Part shown: piece by piece, positions 13,501 through 27,776 of the stretch
How the letters are laid out: the number at the start of each line of letters is the position of its first letter
How positions within the stretch are numbered: the stretch's first letter is position 1
Assembly: GCA_015698045.1 (NCBI GenBank)
Contig: BLAL01000356.1
Span: 1,178,001 to 1,242,000 of the forward strand
Reading direction: 5' to 3'
DNA length: 64,000 nucleotides
Source: Rhizophagus clarus
Taxonomy: Eukaryota > Glomeromycota > Glomeromycetes > Glomerales > Glomeraceae
Notes under the pieces: model-generated
The model's database searches: none
The model's input: only the letters and a program-made list of their open reading frames with translations
Told to the model about the DNA's origin: nothing
Program-made: the position numbers and the translations under genes

Positions 13501-16500
13501 CTTTTGAGCCTCACAAAATCGTCTAATATCATCGATTGAAAACCCTCTTCGACATAAATCTCTCAAAAAGTAAATTTTAAGAGAATGAATCAAAGGATAA
13601 GAAAAAGTCATGATATTGTTAATTTGATTGATTAATTCATTGGCATTAAAATTGTTTTCCGCTGCTTTGTTATATACAATAGGTCTATTTCTATCATTCT
13701 GAATAAAACTATCCCAGAATCGACGAACGAATTCTTTAAGCAAAGCAATAGAAGTTATTTTTTGTAACGGAGGTCTTCCTTGTTTATATAAAGCTTCGAG
13801 AGCTAGTCCAAAGAAAGCTGCTAAATTTTCCAATTCACTACTCATAAAGAAGGTTTGTTCGATGGTATCGCAGCATAAAGTAGCCATGTTTGTTTCCGGA
13901 TCTCCTAAACATTGATTAATAATATTTAGCCGGGCAGATTGTCTTATAGCTTCTTCAAAATTTGTAATTACTGTAAAGAATATGTTCTCATTTTCTAAGT
14001 CTTCTTTAATAAAGATCCTTTCAATGATTGCACCCATTAACGGAAAAGGTTCTTTAGAGAATAATTTCCTATATAAATTTAGTAGGACACCCGATTCGGC
14101 GGGAATCAATGCAAGGCATCTCATAATAAATGATCTTCTTGGAATTATATTTTTCTCATTTTGTTCTAATTTATCCAGCTTATCAAATACGGTACTGATA
14201 AATTTCTCTGAGAGAACTACGTTTTCGTCAGAACTTAATCCAAGTTGAACAATTTCTTTAATACTACCTAAAGGAATGGTCTTTGTCGCAACCAGATCGT
14301 TTACAATACGTAATAATTGAAGATCTGGTAAACCCTTTGCTCGCGTTATTTTATTAGCAAGAGATAATACTTTTGTAACCTCGTGCTGCCATTTATCGAT
14401 CAAATGAGCATTTTCTGCGCCTTCAAAATTTCCACAAATTCGCTGTAGCATTAGTTTTGTTACTTCTTTAACGAGATATTTTTCCAAACTTCCCTTAATG
14501 ATAGCATTTCCTTGAATTTCAATATTTTTAATTATCATAGGAGACATATGAGCTAATTGTAATAGAGCTAAAACTTCGTTAGCATTTCTCCACCAGTATG
14601 AGTGAAGGAAAATTGGTCGGCGCACTTTATCAGTACCGATGAGTAATCTTAAAATTAATGTTAATATTTTTTTATTCCTCGTTTCGCCATATTTTGACGC
14701 AATAACAGTTACAAAATCATTAAAATATAGTTCAGAAGCCCATTCCCATTCAAGAGGGGAATCTTTTAATTGTGGAATCGACTTAAAAAGATTATTTTTG
14801 AAATCTTTCAAATGATCCTCAATCACGTAGTCATAAAGTTCATTGGTTTCTTCATCAATTTTGTCATCATCCTTTTTTAACATTGCTATTTCCTCTTCAT
14901 AATGTCTTTTAAAACTATCAATTTGTTTAATATAATAAAATGAAAAAGGAAATTCAAGATCAAGTAAACTTCCTGCCAACATATTGTATCCATCAGGTTT
15001 TGGATTTGACATATCATCAATTTTGACAATTTTCTTATCCATATAAATTTGTTCCCAAAACTTAAGCAGCCTCTCATAATTTTCTTTTGACTTTGTTTGA
15101 TCAGCAACATAGAAAAATGTTTTTACAGCCGATAACCTTTCTAAGGCGCATAAAATTTGAGCTATCGGATTTCTAAATAATGTTCTAATATGAGCTTGTA
15201 GTGCTGCAGAAAATGAAGGATATGGATATAAATTTTGTTTATTTGATGCGATCTTGTATTGCCAGTCACTTGTAGATTTTTCCTCAATCCGTTCAAGAGT
15301 TCTTCTTTTCAGACATTTAATAAAATTTGGATGTTCAAGAATTTTTTCGTTCAATATACTAAAAAAAGTTTGGTTCAAAAAAAAAAAAAAAAAAAAATGA
15401 ATAAAATAGAAAAATTTAAATAACAAACGCTTATAATATGATTACAATTGTATATGTCACTTACTTTATATGATTTATTGACTTATCATTTGATGGATAT
15501 TTCATACACGATAAACACCATAACAATTCTTCTTGTAAAATTTTTTCGAATGGATAAATAGAATTAACAATACGAGATAATGATCCATCCAGGAGACCTG
15601 ATGTAGGAATGTTATTTCCTGATAATGTTTCAATAGTCATTTGTCTCCAACCGCACATGAAATTAAAAGACGTAAAAGTAGATTCCTGATCTCGATGAAT
15701 ATGAAGAATAATACACGCATGCTTCGTAGGCATTTCCCACTCCATTTGATCTCTCTTTGTTATATATTCATTTCGAAATTGTTCAATAATGAATTTAGCT
15801 AATTTAATACATCCGGTACTAACTGTAGTTATATCACATTGGAGAATTAGCATTCGATCGGTTGATTCTGACGACCAGAAATGTTTTACCTATAAGTATG
15901 GAATTATAATAAGCATTCAAAATTGCATATTAACCTCGTTAAATTATTGCCTTGACTTACCCGATTTGAAAGCTGAGCTTCGGTCTTGAAAATCGACAAT
16001 TTATCCACTTGACAGCTTACAAGTTTTTGCAGACAAGACTTAACATCCGTATTGATATTAGAGAATGTGTTTACAATTAATAAATGTCCATTAGGATCTG
16101 ATAACGAATTTTCTTGATTTGAAAAATAATCGTAAAGACTATTGTGATACTGTTGATTGAAATAAAACTGCTTCCATCGATCAACTTCTTCTCTTTCTAA
16201 AGCTGATTGTTCGGCTCTTACAATCCCGTCAGAAGATGCAGTTGCAATTAAACATTCTTTGCATTTTTCTAAAATTTCGTCATTATCTGCTTCTGGATTA
16301 TTCTTTGTGAGGTCAATAATTAAACTTTGTAAGGTCTCATCTTTATCAAATCCGATGAAGAGATTCTTCTGGGTGAATTGATTACGTAATTGACTTGCTT
16401 GATTAACTCCAATCAAAGTTGACATTTTTCTTGCCCATTCACCTAAATTCCCAACAAGTAATTTTTGTTTATCGTTAAGTGTGTCATTAATTGACATTTT

Positions 16501-19500
16501 TTGCTTTTCAAACCGATTAAGAAGTGGAGGATCAGCTGAAGCCAATTTCTTCTCGTCCATGACAAGGATACATTTAAAATTCGGTGAAACGTAACTAAAA
16601 TTTATTATTTTAAACGTTTATGATAGAATAATAAAATATATCAATATGTTTATCAAAATTTACTTACAGCATAGGATTAGCATATGCCCCAAGCGCAACT
16701 CTCGTAAAGTATTTGACATTTTCTTTACTTCCCACAACGATATAATTTTGATTCCATAAATCGTAAAGACTCCCTGTTGAATTATAACAAAATAATTATT
16801 AATATAATTACTATACTAAAGTTAGTAAACGAAAGAATTACCATAAATCATTTCCAAATTTGTTAGAATCAAAGGCCTGCCCGCTTCAACGCACATCTAA
16901 AATGATAAAATCATATAACAATTATGCCAAATGAAAAGAAAAAGAATATTGATCATGTGATCATGTGAAAATTAAATTATTACCATGATCCTCCTCAAAA
17001 CACTGTAATAATAATCATCCCGATCATCTGGAAATTGTGATCCTAAAATTACAACAGGATCCAAGTCTCTCATTCTTAACTGATAAGTCAATAAATTTAC
17101 GATTGAATCACTTTTACCGATGACCATTAAATGGCGCGCGTCAGGATCATCTAAATTTGAAGCGATTAATTGTTCAATTGGAATTTGTTTATATATCCAT
17201 GGCTTATGATTATTAAACATCTTTAGAACATTTCCAAAATATGATTGGCATAATTTGACGTGATTTTCTGCCCCTCCAAAATTACGGGCTAATGCCATTT
17301 GAATATTCTTTGGAGTCATTTCACATAATGAAAGTCGCTTGACCAACGCATAATAATCACGAAGACCATGGAAATTGGGCAAAGCTTGTCCGAATTTTTC
17401 GTAATTAGAATATGCCTTAGCTAAAGGTCTTAAAGCGCCTCTTTGAGATACAATGACTCTTGAATTTAATAAACGTTCAGCTGTATCAACTAAATCGTCC
17501 AAATCAAATTGTGGTCTGCAAAAAAAAGTAAGAAAATTATAAACAAATAAATAGTTTAATATTAAATCATGTTGCGAATATTCGATTATTAAATATTACC
17601 TCTGAACAAGTAATGCACGACTACTTTTACTGTTATCTAAGCGCCAATTTGATATACCTACTACTGAAACGGTTGGCCCTGTAGCTGGATAACTCGGTTC
17701 AAGCAAAGAGTGAAGTACTTTTAATGGATTGTAAGGACTTGTTTCAGCCAAACCAACTAAATTAAAAAAAAAGAAAATTATGGCAGGCAGAAAATGTTAG
17801 TAATAATAAATAATGTGAAAACCTTTAGTAAATACAAGAAAATAAAAGAAAATTACCTTCATCGAGTAGAACAACGCTAATAAGAGGAAATTGACTTGAA
17901 TTTGTTTCCTGAAATTTGGTTGCCTTATCAAAAACTTTTATTATACCATCAGAAGTTGAAGATGAAGAACCTTGATGCGGAATTAAATAAATCTGTGGTA
18001 ATTTTCTAAAATATTCATCATGTGAATCGGTCCCACGTAAATTTGAGCTTATAAGACGAATTGCTAAAGATTTTGAAGAGCCTGGTGCTCCTATAAGGAA
18101 TAGAGGGATTTTTGTCAAGATGCAAACGATCATGACTAAAACATTTTCTAATAAAGCTTCATTGTATGCCGTATTAGGTGGACATTTCATCCTATTAATA
18201 TAATCTTCCTGTTCTTCACGAACAATTGTAGCAAACATATTTTCTCCTACATAAGCTTTGTGATTCTTTAATATTTCTCCCATGTCACGACGATATTGCA
18301 TACGTAAATCCTGTTCATATAACCGAGAATGGTAACAAAGACTAAGTGATAGAATATAAGATCTAGTCAATGTGGTTGGATTTCCGGGCGGTGGATATAC
18401 ATGTTTCTTTTTGTAAGGAGGACGATCCTGAAAAGATTTATAAAAGAACTTCACCAGTTTTATAGCTCGTTTGACATCACGTAGACTTACACTATATGGT
18501 TCTTCAACTTTTCGAATGAAGTTTTGAGAAGCAAATAAAAGCTTCGCAAATACTGGATGTGATAAATTTTTCAGTTCTTTTTCAACCATAATTTGAATAT
18601 ATCTATATTCATCTTCTGGTTTTAGAATACCATAGTCCCAAACATAATCTAAAATTTGATCAGGAAGTGGTTTTACTTGATAAACAAGATTACTTCGTTC
18701 TTCAAATTTTTTAACCCTATTTGTTAAACCAGCTTGACTTTGAGCTTTTGTACGAAGACGGTATGGATTGCAGGCAGAGAATAAACGAATATTTGGGTGG
18801 ATTAGTTTTCCGTTAAGCATTCGATGAGATATTAAATCAGCAAGTAGACCTATATGATTGCAAGTATTGATCTCATCGAAGAATAACCAAATTTCGCCTT
18901 TTTCTGCTTTCTCTAGAGAATCATTCATAAACATCATTATGGTTTTTTCATCAATTCCGGCGTGAAGGTTAAGAGCCTGGAATTGAACTTCAACCATCAA
19001 GGCCAAATAGGCGATTAAACTTGTCTATAAAGAAATAAAATTTTAGCAAAAATATAATTAACAATAATGACAAAAATAAAATAATAACGAATGATAACAA
19101 AATATTATACAAAATATAAATCACCTTGCCACAACCTGCTTCACCACAAACTATAACTGGAATATTCGCACGTGCTCTTAAAAGAATTAAAGCCATCTTT
19201 ACTAAATTATCTCCAGATAAAGCATATTCAGGAATATTTAATTTTTCCGTCGACTTTCGTGCTAAATATTCTAATTTCACGAAAAGAGCATCTGTAGACA
19301 TTACATTATAATCATCTAACTCCCATTTTGTTCGATCTCCAATCACTTGACTTTTTAATAAAATTTTGACATTTTCGGGAACTTTTTTTCTATCACGATA
19401 AAGAGCAGAAATTGTATCGGGAGTTTGAGAATTGAAAAATACTATAAGATGATTCGAGTCGTCCCATTGAACAATTGTACTAAGACGTGCGTTCTCATCC

Positions 19501-22500
19501 TCAGCTCTTGTAGATTCCAGTTGTGCCTCTTTTGTTTTAATAGATCTAGTTGCAAAATCTTTTGAACCATCCATTAAGGTTCTTAATATAAGATTTCTAA
19601 TATTGGTTTCTTTTACCATTAATTTCAAATTATCTACTGTAAAGAATTGACTTGATGAAAATCGAACTAATTGGTCTGCTAGAACATTAACAAATATTTC
19701 AACAAATCTAAATGAGGAAATATCCTTGTTGTTTTCGTTAAAGAAATATTTCTCAATAAGTTTTTGACAACGTTCTGCTGTTAACGGTTCTTTAATTGCA
19801 TCTTCTGTCCGGAAAAGGATTTCTTTTGTATCTATCTCGTTAAGATCCAATAAATTTAAATAATTACAAGTAATCTGAATTGGACTGTGAATTTCTTGAG
19901 AAATCTTCAAATTTTTAATATCCCAGGTCAAATGCCTGGACAATAAATACCCCGCCATAGGGAGGGAATTAAGTAAATACTGTTCTGTAGTTGAAGCCAC
20001 TTCGATATATATATGTGTAGGTGTTGCTGAAAGAGGTAGGCAAGCTATATTGACATTAGTAGAGACTATACCCAAAGTTAATAATTCAAATAAAAACAGG
20101 TTGACGTCTTCAGGATAGTTAGATGAAACTATATTGATATGTAAACTTTCTGCAGGTCGAAGTTTACATTCTTTAAATTGACGTACAAGTTTGGCAAATT
20201 CCATATCGTCGCTTATTAAGAAGCTACGTGGAATCCTACTTTTATTGAAACTATCCTCATTGATCAATTCAGTTTTGCCCTGTCCTGATAAGTCAGAAGA
20301 AACACGAATAACGTTCTTGCACAATTCTTTATAAATTCCACTCATAGCCGCATTGTTCAATCCTTCGGTTGAAACAACATCTGAGGAGAACTGATCTAAA
20401 ATGTGATTATGAATTCCATTTTCTCTGTGGCAAATAAGCGCTAGAAGAAAATTTTTTTGATCTCGCATTGACCTAATTTGATTAACTAAATCATATTGTA
20501 ATTCAAAGTCTACTAATTCTAAATTTGCAATACAAAATAAGTGATTTTCGTATCCATTTTTTGATGCAAAGAAACTTCTTTTTATGAATATTATCAATTC
20601 CTCCATCGTAGTCGAAGTAGTGCATATTAAGAGTTGCCATGGTTCTGGATAATTTCCATTATTGGCATATAACGACATAATAATGTTGGGAACTCGTGCT
20701 TTATCAGTACAAGCAGCAATAAATAATTTACCCTTTTTAACTACATTCATCGTTGCGCGTTGCCCAGCTGTCCCAACAGCTTTAAGCTCGCCGCGTGGTT
20801 GTTTTGGAATACTTCCAAAAATTCTTTCTAGTTCATTTCCAATCTCACAAAGTATCTTGAAATAATCCTTAGTTCCACGCGAAATTCCTTTAATATCTTT
20901 ACGAGATGGTAATTTAGCCTTGTTATTCACAAATCTAACTAATGTTTTACATTCTTCTTCGTTTTCCTCATCTAATTTTTCCGACGTGAAATAATCATAG
21001 AATGCCAAAATATGACGGGCAGGGAAGAATGTTAAATAATAACACTGTTCTTGTGCGCGATCTACTATAGTTTGCCTATAATATAATTTATAAAATTGAA
21101 GTTCGTTAAAATCTTTCCTGCATAGCGTGAAAAACGAATGAAAGGAATAAAAATATGATTACCATTTTTCGAGCTCACTCTTTAAGGATTTTAAATAATT
21201 TTTCATTTTATCTGTTCCCATTAATTCATATTCGAACTTTCTGTAATCGAAGTGTCCCAATTGCATCAAAATGGATACTACGTTAATTATTTCTTGTGTA
21301 ATATCGACTTGAACAGTAAATTCATCCAAAATATTTTTTGAAATTTCTTCATCTTTATCGTTTACGCTTATCTTAGGTTTTGCAATTAAAAGAGCTCTTC
21401 CGCGTAAATCCAAGATTTCATTCATATTATATGTCATAATCATCTCTGATTTAGAAGTTCTAGAAGTATATTTTAATAAGACAAAACACTTGTCTTCTTT
21501 TTCGTCACGACCAAAAGTATAAGTACCATTAAGCACGGCATTCTTGATTTTTTCCTTAGTAACTTCACCACGATCCGAAATGTTCTTATACATATTTCGC
21601 AACGCCATTTGACAACTGTTGCATAATGCAATCTTCTCTCCTAAAGTAGGATTTTTCTTTATAACATTTGACAGTGATGCTAAAAAACTAGCGATATCAT
21701 CCATCTTATTCTTATTCATAAATGGCAATAAAATTTGCTTGACTTGAATGAGTGATGAAACTGTATCCTCTTGAACCAATCTTTCATCCGAATGATCATC
21801 CACACCATTTATCAAATTTTTAATATCGTGCTCGACAATATCTTCTAAAAAGCTTATAAAATCATCAGCATCTGATAGCTCTTTTATTAACTTCCAACAT
21901 TCTTGATTAACATTGGAAAGATGGCTATTAAGATAATTGAAAAAACTAATAATTTGATCAAGTTTCTTAGAATCGTCTTTTAAAAATTTAAGTGATTTAC
22001 TTAGCCAATCATTTTCAATACGTGCTATTTTAAAAAGGTTTACAACTGTTTCTAATTCTTCAAGTCGGTTAATCCACTGAGGAATTTTTGAAAGATAATC
22101 AAGGGTTTGTATTAATTTTTGGCTCTTATGACCTTTATAACCTTCCATTAAATCAAGCTCCGCAATAACATCTGTAACATTATTCCAGAACAAAGATGCA
22201 TCTGAACATTTGAGTTTTTCCCATTCCTTAAGTTGTTCACAGATGGTATCATATTTTTCGAAAACGGCTGGCATTAATTTTTGCGCTATATATTCTACTT
22301 TTGTTGCAGCAGTATCTTTCTGGATATAAGCTTCAAAGATATTTCGAAAAGAGCGAGATTGATTATATTTGTAGCAACGTCTTGCAATGATTAAAGTTTT
22401 TTCATGGAATGCCCAATAATCTGGTGATAACACTTCCTTCAACATCACTTTATTTGAATTTGCCATATGTTCCCTTACATCTTGAGTGTAATCATTTACA

Positions 22501-25500
22501 TCTGTTACTTGAGGAACTGGACAAAATACGGTATAAAACTTGAAAAGTATATCAAGTTGAAGTTGAAATTTTCCACAAAGCCTTCTAAGTTCCTCAATTT
22601 CATCTTCTGATATAATCACATCACCTATACCTTTCTTTTTGGAAACAGCTGCATCAAAATGTTGAAATAATTTTTCATTTGAACACTCTAAGAGCTGTTG
22701 TAGCAATTGTATATCGATCGTCTTTTCACGGAGTAATCCGCCAAGTTCATTGATAGACTTTTTAACACGTTGAACAAATGGATTTGAACGAAGTTTTGCA
22801 ACATTTCCAGTAGCGCGTAATATAATGCTCCAAAATTGACTTTCTCCTAGAATATTCAAATGATGTTCTGAAGGATTAGATGCGGATGATTGATTTTGTA
22901 ATCTAGTTATGATATGATACAAAATGTCTTCGCTCATCCTAATAATTTTTTCAATAAAAACGTTAATTTGACATAAAAGATTAAATTTTATAAATGAAAA
23001 ACTTACGAGTTTGGAACTTCCAAAGTCTTTCCTTTACAATCGCATATTATATAAATTTTATTTATTAGTTGATCATTAATTTGTTGAACGGCCTTATTCA
23101 GCATTTCTTTTATCATATTTAGAAATATTATTCTAATATCTTGCTCTTTTATCTGTGTTATAAATTTTGTCGCGCCAAATATTTGAGATTCCGAACATAT
23201 TTTGACTCTTTCAATAGCAATGTTTGTCAAGCTTTGCCAGACATTTTTTCGATGGCCAAGCAAAGGAAATGTGCGTTCTAAATATATAAATATTGAAAAC
23301 ACAATGTTACTTTCTTTTCTATTTCTTGTGCTTGTACTTGTATCAAGTTTGGTTATAAGATTATTAAACCAAGTAACACAGATTTTTGGTATCTTCTTTT
23401 CTTTATCAGAAAAATCATTATGGAACCAATCATCTAAAATTTCAGGAAATATATTTAATAATTCCAAAGTATTAGACTGAGATATTAAATCTAATGATTG
23501 AGCAAAATTTTCTCTATCCCAATTTAGATCATTCTCGTGAAGGAGGTTTTTAATAGCATTGATATTTTCCTTTGTCCAATCTCTGTTTGAACCTTTAAGT
23601 AAATATAATGTATGGGACTGGAAAACTTCAGACACTCGATAATCCATTGGGAGTCTTTTAAAATGGTGCTCTAAGGCAACAGCATCATCATGGGAGATAC
23701 TTTCTTGAATTTGTTCAAGAAAACACTTAAAAATGCTCTTGTCAAATTCGTTGTTATGTAAGAGAATATCATTCCAAAGTACAAAAAGGTAATCCATGTT
23801 ATGACATAATTGAATTAACCACTACAAAAAGATTTTTTTTTTAGAAAAAAAAAAAGAAAAACAAGATTAATCATGACTTGAAACATTATTATATTAAATT
23901 TACCTTTGCAATCTTAATATAAGATTCAGGTTCAATGCCATCAATGTAAGGTCTAATGATTTTGACTGCTTTGATGAATTTTGCTAATTTGTCATTAGAA
24001 TATTTTAAAGATTTTAAATGATCAATGAAAGCAAAATTAGGGTCAACTTCAGAAGCTATTGTAAAAATAATAAGCCAATTAAATTGCATCTGAAAAGCAT
24101 TATGCTGGACTAAAGTTATAATGGCGCTATACATCTGATCTTTAGTGTTTGAGGGTAAAGTACCGTGTTTGTAGCCTTCAAAGGCTTCAAGTAACAATCC
24201 AGAAGGAAAATTATTTTGTAATTCATATAATGAGCCCTGTCTCTTTGAAGTATATTGTCCTAAGAGAAAACATAAGAAAAGTAGTTTATCACCGCTTAGT
24301 CTATTATTAATACGATGGAAAATGAAATTGAGATTTGATGCTTTGATCGTATAATCAGGGTGAAGAGTTAATAAATGTTGGTATTCCATAACTTTAGTTT
24401 TAAGGTTATTGGCTTTGACAGAATTATAAATGTAATCCACAAATGCAAAGTCCTGTATATAATTTAAACGAAATTGACCATTACTTTTGAAAATATCAAA
24501 ATGGTCATTACCCTCAATTAATATGCGATTGTCTCTACCATCAAATCCTTCAAATATAAATTTATCTTCTCCTCTAAATACACTATATACAGATTTGGGT
24601 ATATGAATAGCATATTTGTATTGTATTTCTTCTTTTACTGAAGATAGGGATATAATAACTGGATCGGATCGCCAATATGTTCGATTTTGAGGATTAAGTT
24701 TTACAATAGGATTTTTCCAAGATCCTAATTCTTTTACATTACCAAGAACTACGGGAGTTCCAACTTTTTTGATACCTTCTGGAAAATGAACATGAAAAAT
24801 TACTTTGATCTCATTCTCATCTTTACTACTACCAGAATACCATCTATTAACCATGCCAGGCACGTTCCATTTATAACCACTAGTAGAGGATAGATTTTGT
24901 TTCCGATCTTTTTCTTGATTATTACTTCCGTAATATTCTCTATTATCTCTAGTCAAACTTTGACCATTTTGATTATTTGTAATTTCATTCCTTGATCCTT
25001 TGTAATAAGACTCGGATTCTTTTTGATTACTTGTAATTTCATTCCTTGATCCTTTATAATAAGACTCGGATTCTTTTTGATTACTTGTAATTTCATTCCT
25101 TGATCCTTTATAATAAGACTCGGATTCTTTTTGCTTATTGGAATGATTATGGTATTTTGAGGGATCGCTAACATTGTCACCAGAATTTAATGCTCTCCTG
25201 TTGTCACCATGTTTATAGAGATTTTGATTAGTTTTATTTTCTGGATGTTTAATGGTCTCATCTGTTTGTTCTCCATAATAAGACTCACGCTCTTTTTTCT
25301 TATGACCTGAAGGTAGAAGATAATCATCTTTATAACCATTATTCTCATCTTGGGTGAAGTTGCTAGTGTTGTTATTTAATTTTTTTCGGTTACCGTCATG
25401 CACAATTAGATTCTGATTATTTTTATTCTTTGGATATCCAGTCTCGTCTATTTGTTCTCCATAATCATCATTCTCATCTTGAGAGGCGTCACCCGTATTA

Positions 25501-27059
25501 TATAATCTCTTTTGGTTACCGTCGTGAATAGTTAGACGTGGACGTCTAGTGGTTTCATTCATTTGTTTTCCATAATCATCATTCTCATCCTGAGAGTCAC
25601 TCTCATTTTCTAATTTCCTTCGATTCATTCCATGCATATTCTGGTTGGTTGGATATATAGTGGTTTCATCTAATGGTTCTTCATAATCATCATTCTCATC
25701 CTGGGACGAGTCACTCGTGTTACCTAATCTCTTTTGGCTACCGTCACGCATAGATATATTTTGGTTATTTTCACTCTTTTGGTATTGGTATCTGGTGTTT
25801 TCATCTATTTGTTCTTCATAATCATCATTCTCATCCTGAGACGAATCACTCGTGCTGTCTAATTTCTTTTGGTTACCGTCATGTATAGGTGGATTTTGAT
25901 TATTATTATTTTTTGGATATTGAGTATGTTCGTTCATCTGTTCTCCATAATAAACCTCGGGATCTTTTTTCTTATTAACACGACCAGAATGTGTAAAATC
26001 ACCTTTATCATAATCATTCTTGACTCGGATGTAGCCTATATTATCATCATGATTGCCGTCGTCGTCTTCATTGTCATTTTCATCATTTGCATAACGAGAC
26101 TTTGAATTAATTTCTTCATCGGTTAAATCACCATTACTGTCTTGATTATTTAGATGACGATCCCTTCGTCCTCGACGGTAAGATTCAAACTCCTTTTCCT
26201 TATCAATACGATTGTATCCTGATGTAGATGGAAAATAATCTTCATTCTTGACCTGGGCGTCGCTAGTGTTGTTATCATGATCGTGATCATTGTCATCGTA
26301 ATTTTCATCATCTGAAACTTTTAATTTCTTTTGGTTTCTCGTAGCATATTGAGATTTTGGAGCCGGCATCTTAATCTGTTCATCTATTGAATCATTGCTA
26401 CTGTCTTGATTTTTTGGATGATGAGTGATCTTATCTTTCTTATTAATACGACTGTACTCATAATCGTTGTCGCTATCATCATTGTAATTTTCATCATCTG
26501 ATATTTCTAATTTCTTTTGGCTTCTCATAGTATAATGAGATTTTGAAATTGGCTTCCTAATCTCTTCATCTGTTGAGTCGTTACCATGATGAGTGATCTC
26601 ATCCCTTTTTCCTTTATGAGAAGATCCAATCTTCTTTCTCTTATTGATGCGATTGTATTCATAATCGTTATCGTCATCGTCATTGTAATTTTCATCATCT
26701 GATATTTCTAATTTCTTTTGGCTTCTCATAGTATAATGGGTTTTTGAAATTGGCTTCTTAATCTCTTCATCTGTTGAGTCATTACTATGATGGGTGATCT
26801 CATCCCTTTTTCCTTTATAAGATTCAATCTTCTTTTTCTTATTAATACGATTGTATTCATAATCGTTATCGTCATCGTCATTGTAATTTTCATCATCTGA
26901 TATTTCTAATTTCTTTTGGCTTCTCATAGTATAATGGGTTTTTGAAATTGGCTTCTTAATCTCTTCATCTGTTGAGTCATTACTATGATGGGTGATCTCA
27001 TCCCTTTTTCCTTTATAAGATTCAATCTTCTTTTTCTTATTAATACGATTGTATTCATA

Positions 27060-27097
<38 letters not shown>

Positions 27098-27776
27098 TGT
27101 CGTTTTCATCATCTGCTAATTTCTTGTGGTTTCTTATAGCATAAGAAGATTTTGAAGTTTGCTTCTTAATCTCTTCATCTGTTGAATTATTACCACTGTC
27201 TTTATTTTTTGGATGATGAGTCTCATCCCTTTTTCCTTTACGATAAGTTTCAATCTCCTTTTTCTTATTAATACGATTATATTCCGATGTAGATAGAATA
27301 TCATCATCATTATCATCATCATAATCGTCATTCTTAACTTGGGGGTCGCTGGTATCATCATCGTCATTGTCATTTCCACCAATTCCAAATTTCTTTCGGC
27401 CATAAAGAGACTTTGAAAATGGCTTCTCATCTTCATCTGTTGAATTAGCATTACTGACTTGATTTTTTGGATGATAAGTAAATTCATCCTTTTTTCCTCT
27501 ATAATAAGACTTATCTTTGTGATCATCATTCCTGTTCTGAGAGTCACTGAAATCATCTTTGTAGGAATTGGAAGTAAAATTTTGTTCATCGGTATCAGAA
27601 TTACGTACATTATCGTTATTATCGTCACCAAAGGAAAAATTATTGGTCATCATACTCCTAACTTTAGCTGCAAATAAATTTTCTTCTGCACCGGAACGTG
27701 AAATTTGTATGGAAGAATTATACGACTCTTCCTCACTACTGGATGTGACTTCTCTTTTATTTGTATCTTGTTCCAT
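10563..27776 (-). CDS. RNF213: RNF213/mysterin-like giant AAA+ E3 ligase homologue
   Basis: Thirteen exons join in phase: 27776-23904, 23821-23007, 22938-21163, 21075-19125, 19024-17857, 17756-17600, 17515-16984, 16896-16842, 16773-16668, 16594-15961, 15889-15465, 15358-12502 and 12419-10563. They give about 5401 residues; human RNF213 has about 5200. An in-frame stop precedes the ATG. Domains in order: acidic repetitive disordered region (1-980), CBM20 carbohydrate-binding fold (about 988-1090), helical N-arm, AAA modules (degenerate P-loop SGQGKT in exon 4; AAA3 Walker A GEAGCGKT about 2799-2806 and Walker B LFFDE about 2852; AAA4 Walker A GAPGSSKS about 3117 and Walker B LLDE about 3191), E3 shell, RZ finger (about 4649-4683) and C-terminal domain. 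No RING cysteine pattern is present. In animals RNF213 is a cytosolic ATP-driven ubiquitin ligase that coats intracellular pathogens and acts at lipid droplets; the fungal role is unknown. Confidence 0.95.
12768..12912 (-). other. RZ-type zinc finger coding segment of the RNF213 homologue
   Basis: The segment encodes CSCGFKYFVGECG followed by a C-x2-C pair and GGANH. It aligns without gaps to the RZ finger of human RNF213, the part needed for ubiquitin ligase activity. The ligand positions equivalent to human C4505, C4516, C4525, C4528 and H4537 are kept. The position of H4509 is phenylalanine, and an additional cysteine sits two residues after the first. Human numbering is from memory. Confidence 0.8.
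24976..25140 (-). repeat. 54-bp tandem repeat inside RNF213-like exon 1
   Basis: Three near-identical 54-bp units encode the peptide word NQKESESYYKGSRNEITS in the disordered N-terminal region, just before the CBM20 domain. Units differ by only a few bases, which suggests recent unit duplication or gene conversion. Confidence 0.85.
25230..25960 (-). repeat. Degenerate acidic repeat in RNF213-like exon 1
   Basis: About six diverged units of roughly 30 residues carry the recurring words SQDENDDYEEQ and DGNQKKL. They are older and more divergent than the two other repeat blocks of the same exon. Confidence 0.7.
26450..27110 (-). repeat. About 198-bp tandem repeat inside RNF213-like exon 1
   Basis: The word GATTGTATTC recurs at 26651, 26849 and 27047, a 198-bp period (66 codons). 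A fourth, more diverged unit starts near 26450. Two neighbouring units are almost identical. Each encodes a basic segment, a serine/threonine-rich segment (THHSNDSTDEEIKKPISK) and an aspartate/asparagine-rich stretch; an extended aspartate run follows at about 27060-27100. The repeat keeps the frame, so copy-number changes would alter protein length only. Confidence 0.9.

Noticed and set aside
21001..21075. Apparent protein start near 21008 inside the RNF213-like gene
   Set aside because: The codon is TTG, and the frame continues upstream to a splice acceptor; it is an internal exon, not a start.
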